NCBI RefSeq assembly: GCF_000003195.3
Contig: NC_012870.2
Span: 23,490,501-23,554,500 of the forward strand
DNA length: 64,000 nt
Origin: Sorghum bicolor
Lineage: Eukaryota > Streptophyta > Magnoliopsida > Poales > Poaceae
Direction: 5' to 3'
Below the pieces are notes generated by a model. It had not been told where the DNA came from and did no database searches. It saw nothing but the letters and a program-made list of their open reading frames with translations. This document shows, in pieces, positions 12,140-23,891 of the stretch. Made by a program: the position numbers and the translations under genes. The stretch's first letter is position 1. Every line of letters begins with the position of its first letter.

Positions 12140-14384
12140 GCTTTTTCAGCATTCGACAGTCTTTGAGTTTATGGTTGGCTCCTCCTTTATGGTAAGGACA
12201 CTGCTCCTCTAGCATCTTATCGAAGATACCTCCATCTGGTGGGCCTCGAGGCTTCTTCCGCTCCGTGGCGGCGACGAGGTCGTCGTCGAAGTTCTCCTGC
12301 TTGAACTGTCGCATTTTCTGCTTCTTCTTGTTCTTCTTGAGCCCTCGCCTGGGGGCTCGTCTTCACCGGCAGGTTGCTTGTCTTTCCTTCCTTCGCAACT
12401 GAAGAAGGCGCCGACTGCCTCCTCCCCTGCCGCGTAGTTTGCTACTACGTCCATCAGCTCGTCGACGGTCTGAGGTCGATTCTGACCCAATTCCCGCACT
12501 AAGTCTCGACTGGTGGTACCAGAGACAAAAGCCAGGATGACGTCATGGTTAGGGATGTGTGGCAACTCGGTGCGCTGCTTTGAGAAGCGTCGAGCGTACT
12601 CTCGAAGAGTTTCTCCTGACTTCTGTTTACACTTGCTGAGGTCCCACGAGTTCCCGGGCCGTATGTAGGTTCCTTTGAAGTTACCCTCGAAGACTCTAAC
12701 CAAATCGACCCAATCGTGGATCTGATTAGCTGGAAGTTCCTCGAGCCACCGACGGGCGGTGTCGGAGAGGAAGAGTGGCAGCTGTCTGATGATGGCTCGA
12801 TCATCCCCTCGAGCGCCTCCTAGCTGACAGGCCAGCCTAAAATCGGCCAGCCACAACTCTAGTTTGGTCTCACCATTGTATTTTGCGATGCTGGTCGGGG
12901 TCGGAACGGACTGGGTAAGGGCGTGCTGCGGATTGCCCTGCTGAACACCCGTGGGCCTGGTGGCTCGGGGGCCATCCGGTCTTCGTCGCTGTCGTACCTT
13001 CCACCGCGATGCGCGCTGTAACCGCGCTCTTCCGCTCCTCATACCGACGGCGTCGATTCTCTTCGATGTCATGTCGCGCTTCGTGTCGACGCTGACCGTC
13101 GACAGGGAGGACGAGAGCGGTCTTTCTACCTCGAGGGGGAGGCTGTTGATGGACTGACACCTCCTTTTCGTTTTGGGGTGGCTCATCGCGCTTTTCGGTG
13201 GCGGCTCCTCGTCGTCGAGATGCCGAGCTTTCGGCTTGTTGAACTGCTGCTACCTGGAGCAGAGTTTGCACCTCGTCTCGGATGCGTCGAGCTTGGGAGT
13301 TCGATGGCTCCGGCATGTTGCGTAGTAGCATCGTTGCTGCTACCACATTCTGGCCCGCTCGAGGGAAACGGCTGACAGGCTGCTCTGGCTCCGCGTCTCC
13401 GACAATTTGCCGGTGTACCTCTCGAGCTCGCCTACACACACTTCCGCCGTGTGGGTAAGGCGAGTCTTGTTCGAGGATTTGCTCGAGCAGGACGAGGCGC
13501 TCACGGTCCTCATCGAGCTTTGTCTTGAGCTCTCGTAGCTGCGCAAGCTATGCGGCCCTGTCTTCCTGTGGAAGCGGGTTGGCTTGTCCGCCGTTCCCGG
13601 GCGTCCTGGGGTCTTCCCTCGCCGCAGGGGCTCGACCGCCCGCAGCTGCGTCTAGCGTCTCGTCGGTAGTTTCTACTGCCCCGTCGATGTGATAACATTC
13701 CCTAGTAGGGTCGTAGCTATCAGTCTCGGAGTCGGAGTTCGGCTCGGCGGTGTAGAAACATCCACGTCCCTCCTCCAGCAGCCGTTGCCTGAGTGAGGTG
13801 ATCGTGTATCGCCCAGGGCCTAGGCGGCGGAGGCCTCGCACTTGGGAGAAATCCGGCAGTTCGGACGTCGGCCGTAGTGCTTCAGAGTCACGTGGGAGGA
13901 CCATTGGTCTCTCCACGTATGTCTGGGCGTTTGGGCATATTGCTCTGGCGAGCGACGCCGCGGCGTTGTCCAACCCGAATGGCAGTGCCTTTCTTGGGGT
14001 GAACAACCCGTGTGGAAGTAATCTAGCGGCGGGGGTGGGCGCGCGAGGCGCGTTACCACTCGTCGTCGTGTGGTGCTGAGCTGGCGCGTTCATGGTCCCG
14101 GTACGCGGTGTTACCGGCTCCTGTATTTCCTCCTGCCTAGCACGAACCGCTGGTCGTGATGAGGCAGAGGGGCGACGATGATGCTTCCCACGCCTCTTCT
14201 TGGTCGGGGAGGCGTGGTGGCGAGGGCGTCTCGGGGCCCTCAACCGTGCTGGCGCAACGCGGGCTCCTTCCGGTCCTTTGACCGAGAGCAAGATCATGTC
14301 GTAGCCAGAGCCGGTCGACATGAACTCAAGGCTCCCGAACCAAATCACGGTGGAGCGTGGGATCGGAGAGGCGAGAGTGGCCAT
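12140..14384 (-). pseudogene. gag: RE1 gag
   Basis: Starts at ATG 14,384 (MATLASPIPRST), 37 bases after the primer binding site; RE2 gag starts at the same place. The N-terminal half is basic and low-complexity. The capsid-like region near 12.9-12.5 kb includes LELWLADFRLACQLGG and WLEELPANQIHDW, typical of the plant retrotransposon gag domain. A CPYH...HKLKDC zinc-knuckle-like motif is at about 12,150-12,205. A TAG interrupts the frame at 13,546-13,548, and frame changes occur near 12.9 and 12.33 kb. The RE2 copy is open across the TAG site. Confidence 0.85.
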
Positions 14385-14420
14385 CTGGAAAGGAATGGGA
14401 AATCGATGAAAAACACGCAG

Positions 14421-14440
14421 GACCCCTACCTGGCGCGCCA
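14421..14440 (-). promoter_or_regulatory. RE1 primer binding site
   Basis: Two bases inside the 5' LTR the element reads TGGCGCGCCAGGTAGGGG. It is complementary to a tRNA 3' end CCCCTACCTGGCGCG plus CCA, which I recall as a plant tRNA-Arg; the tRNA identity is from memory. RE2 has the identical 18 bases. Confidence 0.8.
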
Positions 14441-14442
14441 AC

Positions 14443-15489
14443 TGTCGGTGTTTTCCCCACGGGGGTCACACCAACGAGTAAATTTGTATGCGTGCTCCCT
14501 TTTCCAGATGGTGATGCAAAAAGACACAAGAATTTATCCTGGTTCGGGCAAGAGAAGGCCCTACGTCCAGCGGGGTGGGGAGAGTTTGTATTATTTTGCA
14601 CCTAAGTGCTTGTACAGGGGTGAATACAAACGTAGTGTGAGCGGGATGAAGTATGGGAGTTCTCCCGTGTGTGGGTGAAGTGTTGCGTGGTCTCTATCTA
14701 TTCCCGGGCCCTTCCTTTTATAGCAACAAGGAGAGACCCAGGGTACATGTATAGGTGTCAGAGTAGGGGTCGATAGGAGCATGGCGCGCTGACCTACTCG
14801 AGGCCCCCGTACCGGCGTGGTCTCGAGCCGTCCCGTCTTAATAGCCTGGTGATGATTACGCGTGCCCCTGTAGCCTGCTCTGCGTGCCGTCTTGGGCTGG
14901 TTCACCGGTCGCATGCCTGTACGATGCGGCGGCAGATCCGGCGGAGTGGTTGCGGTGCTGTCAGTCGACGCCCAACTCGTCCCTAGGAAGGAACCAGGTC
15001 CGATCGAGGGTCAGACCCCGTGCAAAGCCCTGATGTCCGGAGCGCTGACCCTGGTTGTCTCGAGGGGGTCCTGATTAGACGTTCCATCCCTGTTTCTCGC
15101 GCCCTGACACGCCCTGGGTCGCTTGGTGGGGAAGGCTGCAAAAAGAACGACGGTACGGGTGCCTGTTCCCTATCACGCTTCCCGTGACCAGCGTGTTAGG
15201 TGGGAAAGCGGCAGGCGCATTTAATGCCCCGGCTCTCGTGCGCGCGTCAGGCGGCGGACAGTGTCCTTGCACTCAACGCCTCCTGGTTCGCTCGAGCCTG
15301 TCTCCGTATTCGACGGTAGCTGGCGCTCGACCCCTGACTGATTCGCTCGATGCTGTTTCCGTCTTCGAGGCTGCGGCCGTCGACCGCACACATGTATGAC
15401 TAGAGCGTCGAGTTGAGGGCCTCGACCTGCGTACGGGTAATCTCGTTACATGCATCGGTGAGGGTACCTCTTAACTGATATCCTCGACA
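14443..15489 (-). repeat. RE1 5' LTR
   Basis: 1,047 bp, with the element start at 15,489. It contains a TATA box (14,717-14,723, minus strand TATAAAA) that should drive the gag-pol transcript. It ends CACCGACA next to the primer binding site. Confidence 0.95.
14717..14723 (-). promoter_or_regulatory. TATA box of RE1 5' LTR
   Basis: Minus-strand GCTATAAAAGGAAGG. RE2 has GCTATAAAAGGGGAG at the equivalent LTR site. Conserved position in both subfamilies supports it as the genomic promoter. Confidence 0.7.
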
Positions 15490-16040
15490 TGTAGAGAGAG
15501 AGAAAGAGAGAGAGTAGGAAGCTGGACTGGAGCTTTAGTCCTGCTGCCGGGTGAGATAGTGGGTGGTGGCCGTGGGTGACGTCCGGAAGGTGCATGTCCA
15601 TCATACCACTTTTTCATTATGTAAGGCGGATATTCACCGATGTTACTTTTCATTATGTATAATCAGAATCACTAAAATAGTATTAATATAAAGTAACTTT
15701 AAATAAAACTAATAATTGAAGTGATGTTTTGCTAACAAGTTAAAGGTGTATAGAAAGAATTTTGCTTCTCTGTAGCACATGAAGTTTGAGTTTTTTTTTC
15801 AACGATAGAATGGATTTGAGCCAACAAATGTGTTTGGCTGATTGTTTTGAGGGTGGAGTGATGAGTGAGTACAATTTAGAAGTTGTTAAATTACGAGCAA
15901 GACTTCTTATCTATTCAAAATGAGTTACAGTATATCAAGGACCAACAGGTGATGACTTCATATTTAAGAAATGGCTTTAAACAATGAGTTATATGCCTTG
16001 CAGGAGATAGAACTATATTGTCAATTTAATTAAGAGGATG
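15490..16040 (-). repeat. Copy A upstream region, continued past RE1
   Basis: This resumes the homology broken by RE1. It matches 23,064-23,335 and then 24,560-24,985 of copy B, including the GA-rich tract at the insertion point and AATGGCTTTAAACAA. Copy B carries about 1.2 kb extra in the middle. Homology ends just before the hAT element at 16,049. Confidence 0.75.
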
Positions 16041-16048
16041 TTTGGAAC

Positions 16049-16292
16049 CAGGGACGAAGCTAGAAAAAAATTTAGGGAGGCTGAGTAAAAGTTCTACATC
16101 GACTTAGCTCTACTATTACCCCTTATAAATATATATTAATAATGAGATTCACAAAATATATCTAAAAAATAAAATTTTCAGTCTACCCTACCTTATAAAT
16201 TTATGTCTAAAATTAGAGGGCACAGGATTCTATTGGGCCAGCAGCGGTAGGGGGGCTGGAGCCCCCTAGCCCCGCTGCTGGCTTCGTCGCTG
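16049..16292. mobile_element. Non-autonomous hAT element (244 bp)
   Basis: The ends are inverted repeats CAGGGACGAAGCTAG and, reverse-complemented, CAGCGACGAAGCCAG. It is flanked by the perfect 8-bp direct repeat TTTGGAAC (16,041-16,048 and 16,293-16,300), the hAT signature. It carries no coding sequence. Confidence 0.85.
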
Positions 16293-16300
16293 TTTGGAAC

Positions 16301-17052
16301 TGCTCCATAAACTCTGTTCCATAAAAAACTAGAATTTATGGAGTATTTTAGGGCCGGGGGTGCATATACATGCAAAGTGTGTGTCGTGACCAGCAGCATG
16401 CAGGCAATCCATATGAAAGCACAATGTCATGAGTGACGGGTACGGTGATGCTGGTTGGAGCTCTAGCTAGCTACGATGACTAACGAGGCACAATAGCGTC
16501 ATCTACCACACGACTAGGACCTAAAATGAGGTCTTCAGTCTCCAGTGTTCTGTTTCCATCGATCGTCAATCAATCAGTGTATATATATGCTTCCGATTAG
16601 CACTAGTCAGAATGGCCACACTATGAATGTTTTCATCGATCGTCGGGGAAATTCTTGTTTTGCGGTAGTGGTGCCAACCAACCATATAGTGGCATAGTCA
16701 CACTGTGAATGGCCACAAGTAACTTAATTGGCTCCAAAACTTGGTGTCTAATTGAGTATATGGCGACGCATGCAAAGGATGCACACTAAGACTAAAGACA
16801 GTTTAGAGTGAATGTAGCTTGTAGTCATGGGACATTCTAAGTTTCCTCGAACCATCAACCAGTCTTACAGAGAGTGGTTTTGGTCTTTACAAAGAACATA
16901 GATAGACAAAAGTAAAAGGATTCACCTTAATTGTTCACATCCAAAACCCTCCCTCCATTTCATTAGTAATCAGCTTTCTACGGTTCCCTTCCCTTTTAGA
17001 TAAGGCTAACTCTCTCCATGCTAGAGCCTATACAATGACTAAGTCGTCGTTC
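16301..17052. other. 3' flank of the MYB gene
   Basis: No coding exon or clear transposon end was found. The 3' untranslated region and polyadenylation site of the minus-strand MYB gene should lie here just left of 17,053. Confidence 0.4.
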
Positions 17053-20000
17053 CTATATGTGCTGCATTTGTTGTTTTTCTGCCAGCTTCCTGATCCGTTC
17101 CACCAACGATGGTTCAAGATGCAACTGTGTAGTTTTTTGTGAACCTTCCTGAATAGAATTCAGGAAATGTACTTAGCACGTAGTTAGTATTATAAGGTTA
17201 GAAGAACAACACTTTCTATTAGATGGAATGCATGCTGACCTGATAGGTTTTCAAGAGATTTCTCCACTTGTCCTGAGCCATGAAACAACATAAGAGTATG
17301 ATATTAGCTAATAGCATCTCAGAATAAATTTACTTCATTGTGCAATGTGTCACTAATCTACTTACCTTAAGATTTACTGCTGTCCTGATTGACCTTTTGA
17401 AAAAATTCTGCTTCAAATTGGTCCATCGTCCAACACCAAATTTAGAGACACCTTGCACCAGTCTCTCCACTTCTTTAGCAGTCCACCGGCTGTTGTTTTT
17501 CCTACTTGTGTAGAACATCGAATTCTGTCAAACAGCCAAAAGCTAGTCATTTGAATTCTCTCCCCTGATGGGTGATAGGATAATTAAGAAAGAAAATCTC
17601 TTACATATTTTCCATCAAAACTTATACCCATCTCTCTACTCCCTTCTTCCCAGAAAGACCGGTGATTCTAGAAATTAATAATCACAGTCGGACGAAGTAG
17701 TATACGATTAAAAAAAACTATATAAGTTGGCTCAAATGCTACCAGTTTAAATTATACATCCACGTCTGTGGTGTCCCTTAAGCACTTGTTTGGATGTATT
17801 CGTACTTATCTCAGTCCTGTAACACCCAAAATTTTATTCCTTTAAAATAGATGAATTGGATTTAAATTAATTAATTTTTGTGGGCATCAAAATATAGGAA
17901 AAAAATATTTTTGGGGAATTAAAATTTAATATAAGTTTAGAAAACACTTTGATGCATACATGCTGGTGCATTTTATTGTGATGATTGTTCTAAAAACAAA
18001 ATGTCAATTTGATCAAAAATTCAATTGGAAAATGTGTTGAAAATTTTGTTTGAAAAAAAGAAAATGGCAAAACCCTTTCCCCCCCCATCTCTTCTCCTTT
18101 CGGCCTGCTCAGCCCAAATCCCCCGCGCCTCCCCCTTTCTTTTCTTGGGCCAAGGCCCAGCCGACAGCCCCCTCCTTCCCTCTTCTCTCTCACCGCCATG
18201 CGGGACCCACCCGTCAGATCCATCCCCTCCCTTCAACTGCTCTCCTTCTCCTATCGCAGTGCAGATGGCAACCGCACGCGCCCGAGCCACTCCCCACGAT
18301 TCCCACTCCTCTCCCCTACGCTTCAGCTTCAAGTGGAGAGCGTCCGCACGCCTGAGCACTTCCCTCTCCCCATTCCCCTCTTCCCTCGCATCTGTTTCAC
18401 TTGTGCAAGCTCTGAAAACCATTGCCGGAGAACCACCATCGGTCGCGCGTCACCCCGGAGTTTCGAGCCGCCTCTGCCCCCGCTTCTCACCGTGGTGAGC
18501 GCGTCACACCTTCCTCTCCCTCCCTGACTCTCTCCCGTGGCAAACGGCGCTCTCTAGCGACGTCCCCTTGGGCACCGTCGGGGCCAGCCATGGCGCCACC
18601 GTGAGCCGCCGCTTTGATGACGCCCTGGTCCGCAATGACCCTCGTAACGTGCTCGCCTTGATCCTCTCTCTCTCTCTCCCGGTGTTCTCGGTTCGGAAAA
18701 CCGTGGCCCGTAGCCTCCTAACCGTCTTCGCAGTGAGCTGCGCGCCGGAATCAATGGCGGTGCCGCCGTCCCCCTCCTCCCCTCCGGCGGCCGCGCCCTC
18801 CCTTTCCATCTCTCTTCTTCATCTTCTAATCCTGGCCGCCCATCGCGAGATCAACGGCCAGAAGCAACCCATACCCCTTCGGGGTTCATTTTGTTAAAGA
18901 GTCCCTATAGTTTTAGGTTATCAACCCGCAGTCCAAAGCGTCTTCTCAAAAATACGTTTTCGGTTTTTGAAAGCGTAAAATCGTTTACTCAGATTCAAAA
19001 TATGTTTTCAGATATTACAGTTTTGCCACTGAGTTTGTTTTAGCCATAAAAAACTTCGTTTTAACTCTGATTTGACCCGCTCAAATTATGTTAGGTTCGT
19101 CTTTGCGAGCTTTACATGTTAGTAAACTTTATTTCACCAGTTTGAAACATTTTAATTTTGTGACCCTATTTAATTATTTACTTTTCTATTTGGAAACTTT
19201 TATTTACATTTATTTACTGCTGGTGTACTGTTTTAATTGTAATCTTGTTTGCTTCGTGTATGTCTGTCTCCGATTGTTTGTGTGTTGATGATTGATGATC
19301 GAGATTAGACAGTGAGCATTACTTCGGTGATCAAGATCAGAGCCTTGGAAGCAAATAAGATCAGCAGGACCAGTAGGAGCAATTGGATCAAGGCAAGTAT
19401 AGTATTTGGGTTTTAATTCTATGACCATGATCTTGTGACTAGATTAATATCAAGCAACAAATAATAATAATGACTTTTTAGCAACTTGAGGATTTATTCG
19501 TAAGTGATAACCGGGATGAAAGTGCAACCATGAGGGCTATGATGACTCTAGCTTTAGTTAAATATGAGTAACTTTTCTAACCGGTTAGAAGTTACCCGCG
19601 TGGCGCAAATGGGGTATAGCAGACCGTGGATTCCCTGCGGAGTAGAATCACACGGACTGACTACTGAAACCAAGCGGCCCTAACTTGTTAGACGAACCTT
19701 TGAAAAACTTCATAGTGATCTCTGCCGACCTACCTTGGTAGTGGGTTACGAGGCTGATCACCTCGGGCGAAAGAATAAATCATGACTCATGGGTAAAGAT
19801 GTACAACCTCTGCAGAGCGTTAAAAACTGGTATACTAGCCGTGCTCACGGTCTCGAGCGGCCTTGGGGATTCTTACATTAAGGGTGATGAATCTTGTTGT
19901 GCTAAGAAACTCATTATTTATTGTTTAATGCTCTATATTATTTATGTCACATTGATCATGAGATTGTGGGATCTATACAATCTAGTTGTTATACTTGCGG

Positions 20001-22748
20001 AGTTCGTCTTGGACTCACTCTTGCTATCTCCCCCATACCTCCGGAGAAGTATTGGCCTTGTAATCAACCAGTCAGTTAGATCCTCTAGAGTGAAGTTAAC
20101 ACCCGAAGTTTGGAGTTATCTTCCATGGTTTGCTGCCTAAGGTTGTTTCTGATTTATTAAGTACGTTATATAATTTATGCATTGTCCTTTGATATTACCT
20201 TTTATTTGTAGCTATATGTGAAGTTTGTCTTCTAAAACTCATATATGGTGCATATCTGATTTTATTCTTAAAATCAGGTGTTACAAGTCTACATATGTTT
20301 GAGTAGATTAAAACGTAAGTTAGTTTAATTTTCATCCAAACCCACCGCATTGAGTTGAATACATGAGCAGCCAAACAAGCTCTAAACTACAGTATGAAAA
20401 GACAATAACAATGTCCTTATTTTTTTAGGAATGCAAAAAAAAGTAATAATGGCCTTGTGCACTGCCCGCACCGGATCCCTTTGTGGCATGCCTAGGGAGG
20501 CTCTCTCCCGGTCTCATCTGACCAAGCGGAGCCACCCATTTCCTCCCTAGGCATCTGGTGGCCGGTACTTACGTGGTGCCACTGGCGGATACAGTGGGTA
20601 TTCCTAGTATTTACAGAAATACCCAACTTTTTTATACACTATATATATATATAATATATTAGCATTTCTATATTTAGCAAATAAATTTTTTCTCTCATTT
20701 TTTTAGTCTATCTTTGTATTTCTTTTTCCACATAGGTTTTATGTTAGCTCAATTTCCAAAATTATTCTATTTTATTGTTTCTACAAATGAAAACTTAATT
20801 ATTTATCTCCAGACCACATACATATTGACTCATGCCACCAAATATTAGTACAAATCATATCTTATTTCTAAACTCATTTCCAAGACAAATCGGAATACGC
20901 ACATGACAACATGCATAACAAACTATTCTTTTCGTGTGAGTGAACAATGCATGAGTGGGAGGCAATTCCATAATCCTCATTCCTAAATCTCTAACCCTAG
21001 CCGATGAGGCATGACGTAGTGGCGGCATTGCTGGTCCCCAGTGTCCTAAGCTTTTAGCGGCGCGGGGCGTCGCTCATGAGGTTGCACGTCGCTCATGAGG
21101 TTAGAGGCAAAAACTGAGTGGCAACCCACCAGATATCAACAAAGGAATACCCAAGATTTAAATTCTGGCTCCGCCACTGCGTGGTGCGAAGTGGATCCGG
21201 TGGAGGCCACGGCGGACGTCGATCAACCCAAGCCGCGAGAGAGCAGAGGCACAGGCGCACAGCTAGCTAGAAGGCGGGGAGAGCCTCCGATCCGCGCTCC
21301 GTCCGTCGCTCTGGACACGGACTTGTCTGCCCGACGAGGTGGGTATGGTGAGCACGGCCTCTCCGGCCTTGCCATCAGCAATTGCAGCATGGTCAGTACA
21401 CCAGCCACCAGCGTACTTTGTTTCCAGTCGCGATCGATCGATCATGGCAGCGGGAGGAACGCTCGCTGGGGCCACGCGGCACGTTGTCTTGCTGAAAGAG
21501 AAACACGCCTCAATGCTGGAACTGGACAAGTAAACTAAGGCTAGGCCGCTAGGGCTAGGCTAGGGGAGTTTGGTCATTTTTTGCAACTGCTATAACTGTG
21601 ACACAAAGACTAAGGCTCTGTTTGGTTGAAGACTGATAAACTTTATCGTTCTATCAGATCGAATGTTTCGACACATATACATGAAGTATTAAATAGCCTA
21701 ATTAATCCATAATTAGACACTAATTATCAAATAAAACGAAAATATTATAGTACTATTCAAACTTTAGACACTAAATATAGAGCACCCCCTAAAATGCATG
21801 GAATATAAGATATGGAAAAATCTAAAAGAGAGGCAACGAAGGAAAACGGCCGGTAAATTTTCAATGACACATGTAAAGGATAAGTATAGATTTCAATAGC
21901 ATATAAGGGATTTAATTATTTTATATCATAATTAAATTAATTTGTGCCTACCCATGGAGACGTCCTTCTCTTCCGAGTTCCTCTTGGGCCACTCTTCCTA
22001 GGTCCTGTCTGCCATGAAGAAATTAGTAGACCGTCAATACCCTTATCTCATCCACACTTTATTTTCATCTAGGAGTACCAGCACAGCATGTTAAAAGTTT
22101 ATTTCCTTGTGCAAAAGTCTAGTACCAAGTAGTTAAAGTTAAGCAACTCAGCATCTATTCGGTAAATTCCTACATGGCCATTATCATTTGCGTCCGGCGA
22201 AGGAGAGGGAGCAGGCAAATCACCTGCACACAAGAGACGCTCTATAAATTAAATGTTGTCCCAAGCCATAGATAATGTCATATTAATGGCATGTGTAGGC
22301 CGCGAACCTTGCACTGGGAATTGACAGTAGTAGTAACAGCTGAACGTTGTACATATATAGGAGTATGTACCTGATAAGCAGCAATCATTTAGGTTTGCCG
22401 CATCTACGGACCCTTCCTCCAGAAGTCGTAGGATCCACACATCAACATCCTCTTCACGGGCTCGGTAATTCTCCATCTGTAAGGAGAATATGGCTATTCT
22501 CACGAATTGGAGGTTGATCTACCAGGATAGACGAACTACTATCACAGCAGATGGATCTTATTATTGGACTGCAGGAGCCCAGCTGAAAGGATTCTATCTG
22601 TAGTACCCTGATTTCGTGTAGGATGGGATGTTTTCCAGAGTTTGAGACGTACTGCTGCTCTGGGATAAGAAACTGAGCTGAGCTTCAGATCGAACCCCGT
22701 TACCTGTAGTTCGCCGAGAAAGCCGTAGATGGCCTGCTGCTGCTCCAT
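17053..22748 (-). CDS. Seven-exon telobox-like MYB/SANT protein, 183 residues (predicted)
   Basis: Exons in transcript order: 22,748-22,704; 22,476-22,371; 22,223-22,174; 17,667-17,605; 17,524-17,366; 17,272-17,240; 17,148-17,053. They sum to 552 bases with no internal stop, and every intron is GT-AG. Donor 3 (CAT/GTAGGA) is the weakest. The product starts MEQQQAIYGFLGELQ, has an acidic N-terminal helix (EEDVDVWILRLLEEG), a serine/proline linker, then one MYB repeat with tryptophans at about 102, 122 and 144. It ends the repeat with VNLKDKWRNLLK, close to the telobox VDLKDKWRNL, and has a short LVERIRKLAEKQ tail. Plant TRF-like telomere-repeat-binding proteins share this arrangement, so nuclear double-strand DNA binding is likely; the target is inferred. 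Intron 3 is 4.5 kb and full of transposons. Confidence 0.72.
17782..20382. mobile_element. Small Tourist-like MITE split by a solo LTR
   Basis: The left end GCACTTGTTTGGATG and the reverse-complemented right end GAGCTTGTTTGGCTG form inverted repeats. Both are flanked by TAA (17,779-17,781 and 20,383-20,385). Only about 130 bp belong to the MITE; the rest is the LTR at 17,818-20,285. It lies in intron 3 of the MYB gene. Confidence 0.55.
17818..20285. repeat. Solo LTR, about 2.47 kb
   Basis: It starts TGTAACACC and ends GGTGTTACA, the TG...CA ends of an LTR with short inverted repeats. The 5-bp flanks are AGTCC (17,813-17,817) and AGTCT (20,286-20,290), one mismatch. There is no gag or pol. 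The CT-rich GC block at 18.05-18.9 kb and weak frames within it are leader-like LTR sequence, not a gene. The length suits large-LTR grass gypsy elements, but I cannot name the family. Without a second LTR the orientation is unknown. Confidence 0.6.
20580..21179. mobile_element. Non-autonomous hAT element (600 bp)
   Basis: The terminal repeats are CACTGGCGGA and, reverse-complemented, CAGTGGCGGA. It is flanked by the perfect 8-bp duplication CGTGGTGC (20,572-20,579 and 21,180-21,187). It contains a short tandem repeat of CGTCGCTCATGAGGTT near 21,067-21,103 and no coding sequence. It sits in intron 3 of the MYB gene. Confidence 0.85.
21188..22173 (-). other. Rest of MYB intron 3
   Basis: No additional exon is convincing. 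Weak frames at 21.2-21.5 kb lack splice sites and family resemblance. A MITE-like segment at 21,614-21,789 starts GGCTCTGTTTGG and is bounded by TAA on both sides, but its right inverted repeat is poor. Confidence 0.4.
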
Positions 22749-23062
22749 CCGAAACGCTCGATCTGTCCGACCGGGAAGAAACCATGGGGAACGCAATCAG
22801 AAGCAGTTGAGACTTGAGACAAGTAGCAACGCGGTGAGTAAATTCAGCTAGAATTGAAGTTCCTATTTCCTACCAGCGTTGTGGTGACTGGTAAGGAGTC
22901 GAGAGGAGCGAAGAGCGACCAGCATGCACCCGGAAGCCGCCTCGGAGGAGAGAGGGAGGTGCGGTGGACTGTGGACTGTGGACGAAGAAAGGAGGAGGCA
23001 GACGAGAGACAAAGCTGCTGCCTGCCGTTGGCCTATTGTGCGGAAAAAAGCAGGCTAGCTGT

Positions 23063-23064
<2 letters not shown>

Positions 23065-23103
<39 letters not shown>
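23065..23103. repeat. (GA)n microsatellite
   Basis: An uninterrupted AG dinucleotide run of about 39 bases upstream of the MYB gene. The paralogous GA tract in copy A is shorter and is where RE1 inserted. Confidence 0.95.
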
Positions 23104-23104
<1 letters not shown>

Positions 23105-23360
23105 AGGAAGCTGGACTTGAGCTTCACTCCTGCTGAAGTGAGATAGTGTGTGTGACATCCGAGAGAACATGTCCACCGATGTCACTTTTCCTTATATATG
23201 ACAGACGTCTACTGATGTTACTTTTTATTATGTATAACAATAATCACTAAAATAGTATTTAATATAAAGTAATTTTAAATAAAAGTAACAGTTGAAGTGA
23301 TGCTTTCTTTCTAATAAGTTAGTGTAAAAAGAATTCACGTGAGATTTGCGCGCACCCGCC

Positions 23361-23883
23361 TTAAAATGGCAACGGATACCTAAAACCCGATTGGCTTTCA
23401 CTGTATATAAAGGTATGGGTCAATTTGTGTACTTATGGATTTGTTAATGGGCAAAAATAGAGCCAACAGGCTTGTGGCCATAGGTTTGGGATGTAATACC
23501 AAAACCCATAAACTCATGGATTTTTAAAATCCAATCCATCACAGTGAAGCAATCATAGCAGTCTATAATATCCTAAATTTTTCTACTAAACTACTACATT
23601 CAGAGACACATATAAGATGATATGTCCAATCAAGTGAAAAATGAGAAGAATGAATACAATTTCATAATCTGAGACATGATTTTAATGTTCTATTTTTTTA
23701 TTTGTTGCTATGTGGATGTGCCCATGGGCAATTCGATGGGTACCCGTGACCCAATGAGTATGGGTCTGGGCACCAAATTAAATCCATCATGCGTCATGGG
23801 TTTTTTAGCGGACAAATTTTATGTTCATGGGCATGGATTTGCGCTAATAAAACGCAGCGGATTTATACCCGTTGCCATCTCTA
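23361..23883. mobile_element. Putative hAT element (523 bp)
   Basis: The ends read TTAAAATGGCAACGG and, reverse-complemented, TAGAGATGGCAACGGG. The flanking octamers are CACCCGCC (23,353-23,360) and CACCCGTC (23,884-23,891), one mismatch. It is missing from copy A, so it or a larger insertion arrived after the duplication. Confidence 0.6.
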
Positions 23884-23891
23884 CACCCGTC

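Larger units (their letters stand above)
1192..15489 (-). mobile_element. RE1: Ty3/gypsy LTR retrotransposon with antisense gene
   Basis: A complete 14,298-bp element read on the minus strand. It has two 1,047-bp LTRs starting TG and ending CA, flanked by the perfect 5-bp target duplication TGTAG (1,187-1,191 and 15,490-15,494). Order along the element: 5' LTR, primer binding site, gag, protease, reverse transcriptase, RNase H, integrase, spacer, antisense gene, 3' LTR. RT before IN places it in Ty3/gypsy; the extra antisense gene resembles accessory genes described in the Grande/Tat-like elements of maize. The LTRs differ by about 21 substitutions and 2 one-base indels by eye (about 2%). It sits in the upstream region of copy A. 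Coding regions carry nonsense and frameshift mutations, so it is not autonomous now. Confidence 0.95.

Noticed and set aside
18025..18897. Overlapping proline/serine-rich frames in a CT-rich block
   Set aside because: The block lies inside the TG...CA solo LTR and looks like LTR leader sequence; there are no splice signals or domains.
23065..23103. CRISPR-like or phase-variable repeat
   Set aside because: Simple GA microsatellite in a plant genome; no spacers or cas genes.
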